Shown: one piece after another, positions 42,790 through 43,648 of the stretch
Numbering within the stretch: the first letter of the stretch is position 1
Layout: every line of letters starts with the position of its first letter
Position numbers and translations under genes: made by a program
The notes under the pieces: model-generated
Database searches by the model: none
Seen by the model: the letters and a program-made list of their open reading frames with translations, nothing else
What the model was told of the DNA's origin: nothing
Assembly (NCBI GenBank): GCA_038093975.1
Contig: JBBPTG010000204.1
Location: forward strand, 1-43,648
Source of the DNA: Chalciporus piperatus
Lineage: Eukaryota > Basidiomycota > Agaricomycetes > Boletales > Boletaceae
Length of the DNA: 43,648 bases
Reading direction: 5' to 3'

Positions 42790-43648
42790 TCACAATATCT
42801 CTAACACCTCGGTCCTAACAACCTTTGGAGTGCTCAACATACCTTGCACAACGATCTCATGCTCAGTAGCTACCCTTTTGTATACGCCACCTGGCTGCTG
42901 AAGGAGCAACAGCGCAGTGAATGGTTCCCCAAGAGGGGCGATGAGCTCCAATGCTCGAGAGTATGCGTCAGAAGGAGCCGAGGGGGGCACGTCCACCAAC
43001 GAAGCGAGTATCAGTTCAGATTCAGCAAAAACGCCCGTATCAGCCTCTGAACCCGCTTCGTCAGAGTACTCATCCACCTCCAGCTCCTCCTCGCTGTCGT
43101 CATGAGGCCCTCGAATGTCCTGGATTCTGGGGTGCACCAACACGAGTCGCTCCGGTTCTTGTACAGGGAGGGAATCAGAGGTGGTGATTTCTACCTTGCC
43201 GACTCCGGTCACTTTGGCACGATAGACCGTCTCCTTCCCTTGAGACTCGGAGTTGCTCACACTCAACCCTCTCATGCGAAAGACGATGCACGGGAGATGA
43301 AGGTGACAATCCATGAAGCGAACCGGGGGGAGACGGGTGATCCGGTCATAAATGACCATCGCATCGAGCTGTGATAACGTCGTCCGTAGTCTTTCAGTGC
43401 GTGCTTCGATGTTGGATGTCTCGGTTTCGAGGGATGGTGTGATTGCGAGGTGAGTTTCTTGGTTATAAAAGTGGAGAATGGACGGAGACGGGAGACAACT
43501 ATGGTATGGGGAAGACCTTCCATTCCAGGTCAGCAAGGCCACGTTTCCAGAGCGAGTGATGACGTCCTCCAAAAAGCGGCCGTATGCAGTCTCTTTGTCG
43601 TCCACATTGAACGTATTGACCACCCTCCACACTGTCTCTACGACCTCC
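42790..43648 (-). CDS. C-terminal part of an uncharacterised fungal protein, cut by the window edge
   Basis: The frame is open from the right edge to TGA at 42790-42792 (285 residues) without an internal ATG being the likely start. It begins EVVETVWRVVNTFNVDDKET, broken here as VWRVVNTFNVDDKET, then YGRFLEDVITRSGNVALLTW and SPYHSCLPSPSI. A stretch of the type A-x-YG-x-LLE-x-x-x-x-x-G-D/N-V-x-LL-W followed by SCLP is one I associate with large basidiomycete proteins related to HET-type or vegetative-incompatibility-like genes, but this link is weak. An acidic region (DDSEEELEVDEYSDE) and a beta-rich C-terminus (EPFTALLLLQQPGGVYKRVA) follow. The 5' part lies to the right of the window. Confidence 0.7.
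   Translation of the reverse strand, partial: EVVETVWRVVNTFNVDDKETAYGRFLEDVITRSGNVALLTWNGRSSPYHSCLPSPSILHFYNQETHLAITPSLETETSNIEARTERLRTTLSQLDAMVIYDRITRLPPVRFMDCHLHLPCIVFRMRGLSVSNSESQGKETVYRAKVTGVGKVEITTSDSLPVQEPERLVLVHPRIQDIRGPHDDSEEELEVDEYSDEAGSEADTGVFAESELILASLVDVPPSAPSDAYSRALELIAPLGEPFTALLLLQQPGGVYKRVATEHEIVVQGMLSTPKVVRTEVLEIL

Noticed and set aside
1..43648. tRNA, rRNA and CRISPR arrays
   Set aside because: No cloverleaf with a T-loop consensus, no rRNA-like stretch and no spaced direct-repeat array was seen by eye; a covariance-model scan was not possible.

Overview
This window is nuclear DNA from a filamentous fungus, most likely a basidiomycete of the class Agaricomycetes. The evidence is many short introns (mostly about 45-65 nt, GT-AG), micro-exons, compact genes on both strands, and gene families typical of that class: a multi-exon P450, a GH18 chitinase, fungal GGPP synthase, MYND-finger and HET-type relics, and a Ngaro/PAT-like tyrosine-recombinase retrotransposon. 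All intron-exon models below were joined by hand by checking splice sites and reading phase. No database search was run, so family names rest on recognised motifs.

Layout. 1-2436: 3' end of a tyrosine-recombinase retrotransposon (RNase H, recombinase, split direct repeats). 2945-4103 (-): nine-exon gene of unknown function. 5583-6830 (+): broken MYND-finger gene. 6970-8138 (+): methylthioadenosine phosphorylase. 8307-10628 (-): 12-exon cytochrome P450. 11720-12081 (+): protein-kinase relic. 12172-13601 (+): NmrA-like NAD(P)-binding protein. 13887-18179 (-): 1238-residue BCAS3/WD40-like protein. 18456-18755 (-): F-box/LRR-like relic. 19098-19927 (+): RNase H-fold protein lacking two catalytic acids. 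21401-22641 (-): GGPP synthase. 23540-24488 (+): HET-domain relic. 25400-26650: decayed, strongly strand-biased sequence. 26929-28591 (+): secreted GH18 chitinase with an altered catalytic motif. 29060-30060 and 30480-30800 (+): relics of membrane-protein genes (acyltransferase-like and OPT-transporter-like). 31579-33501 (-): C2H2 zinc-finger protein with an Arg-Glu/Arg-Asp tail. 36576-38151 (-): HDHD2-like HAD phosphatase. 38566-39875 (-): multipass membrane protein. 40018-40946 (+): basic/acidic conserved protein, divergent from the membrane protein. 42790-43648 (-): C-terminal part of a gene running off the right edge.

How the genes relate. Most are independent housekeeping or accessory genes. 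P450, NmrA-like, GGPP synthase and a possible acyltransferase relic lie within 22 kb, which could be a remnant terpenoid locus, but no terpene cyclase is visible. The most notable theme is decay. At least six loci (MYND, kinase, F-box, HET, acyltransferase-like, OPT-like) are broken or truncated. Two otherwise intact genes (the RNase H-fold protein and the chitinase) have lost acidic active-site residues through single-base changes.
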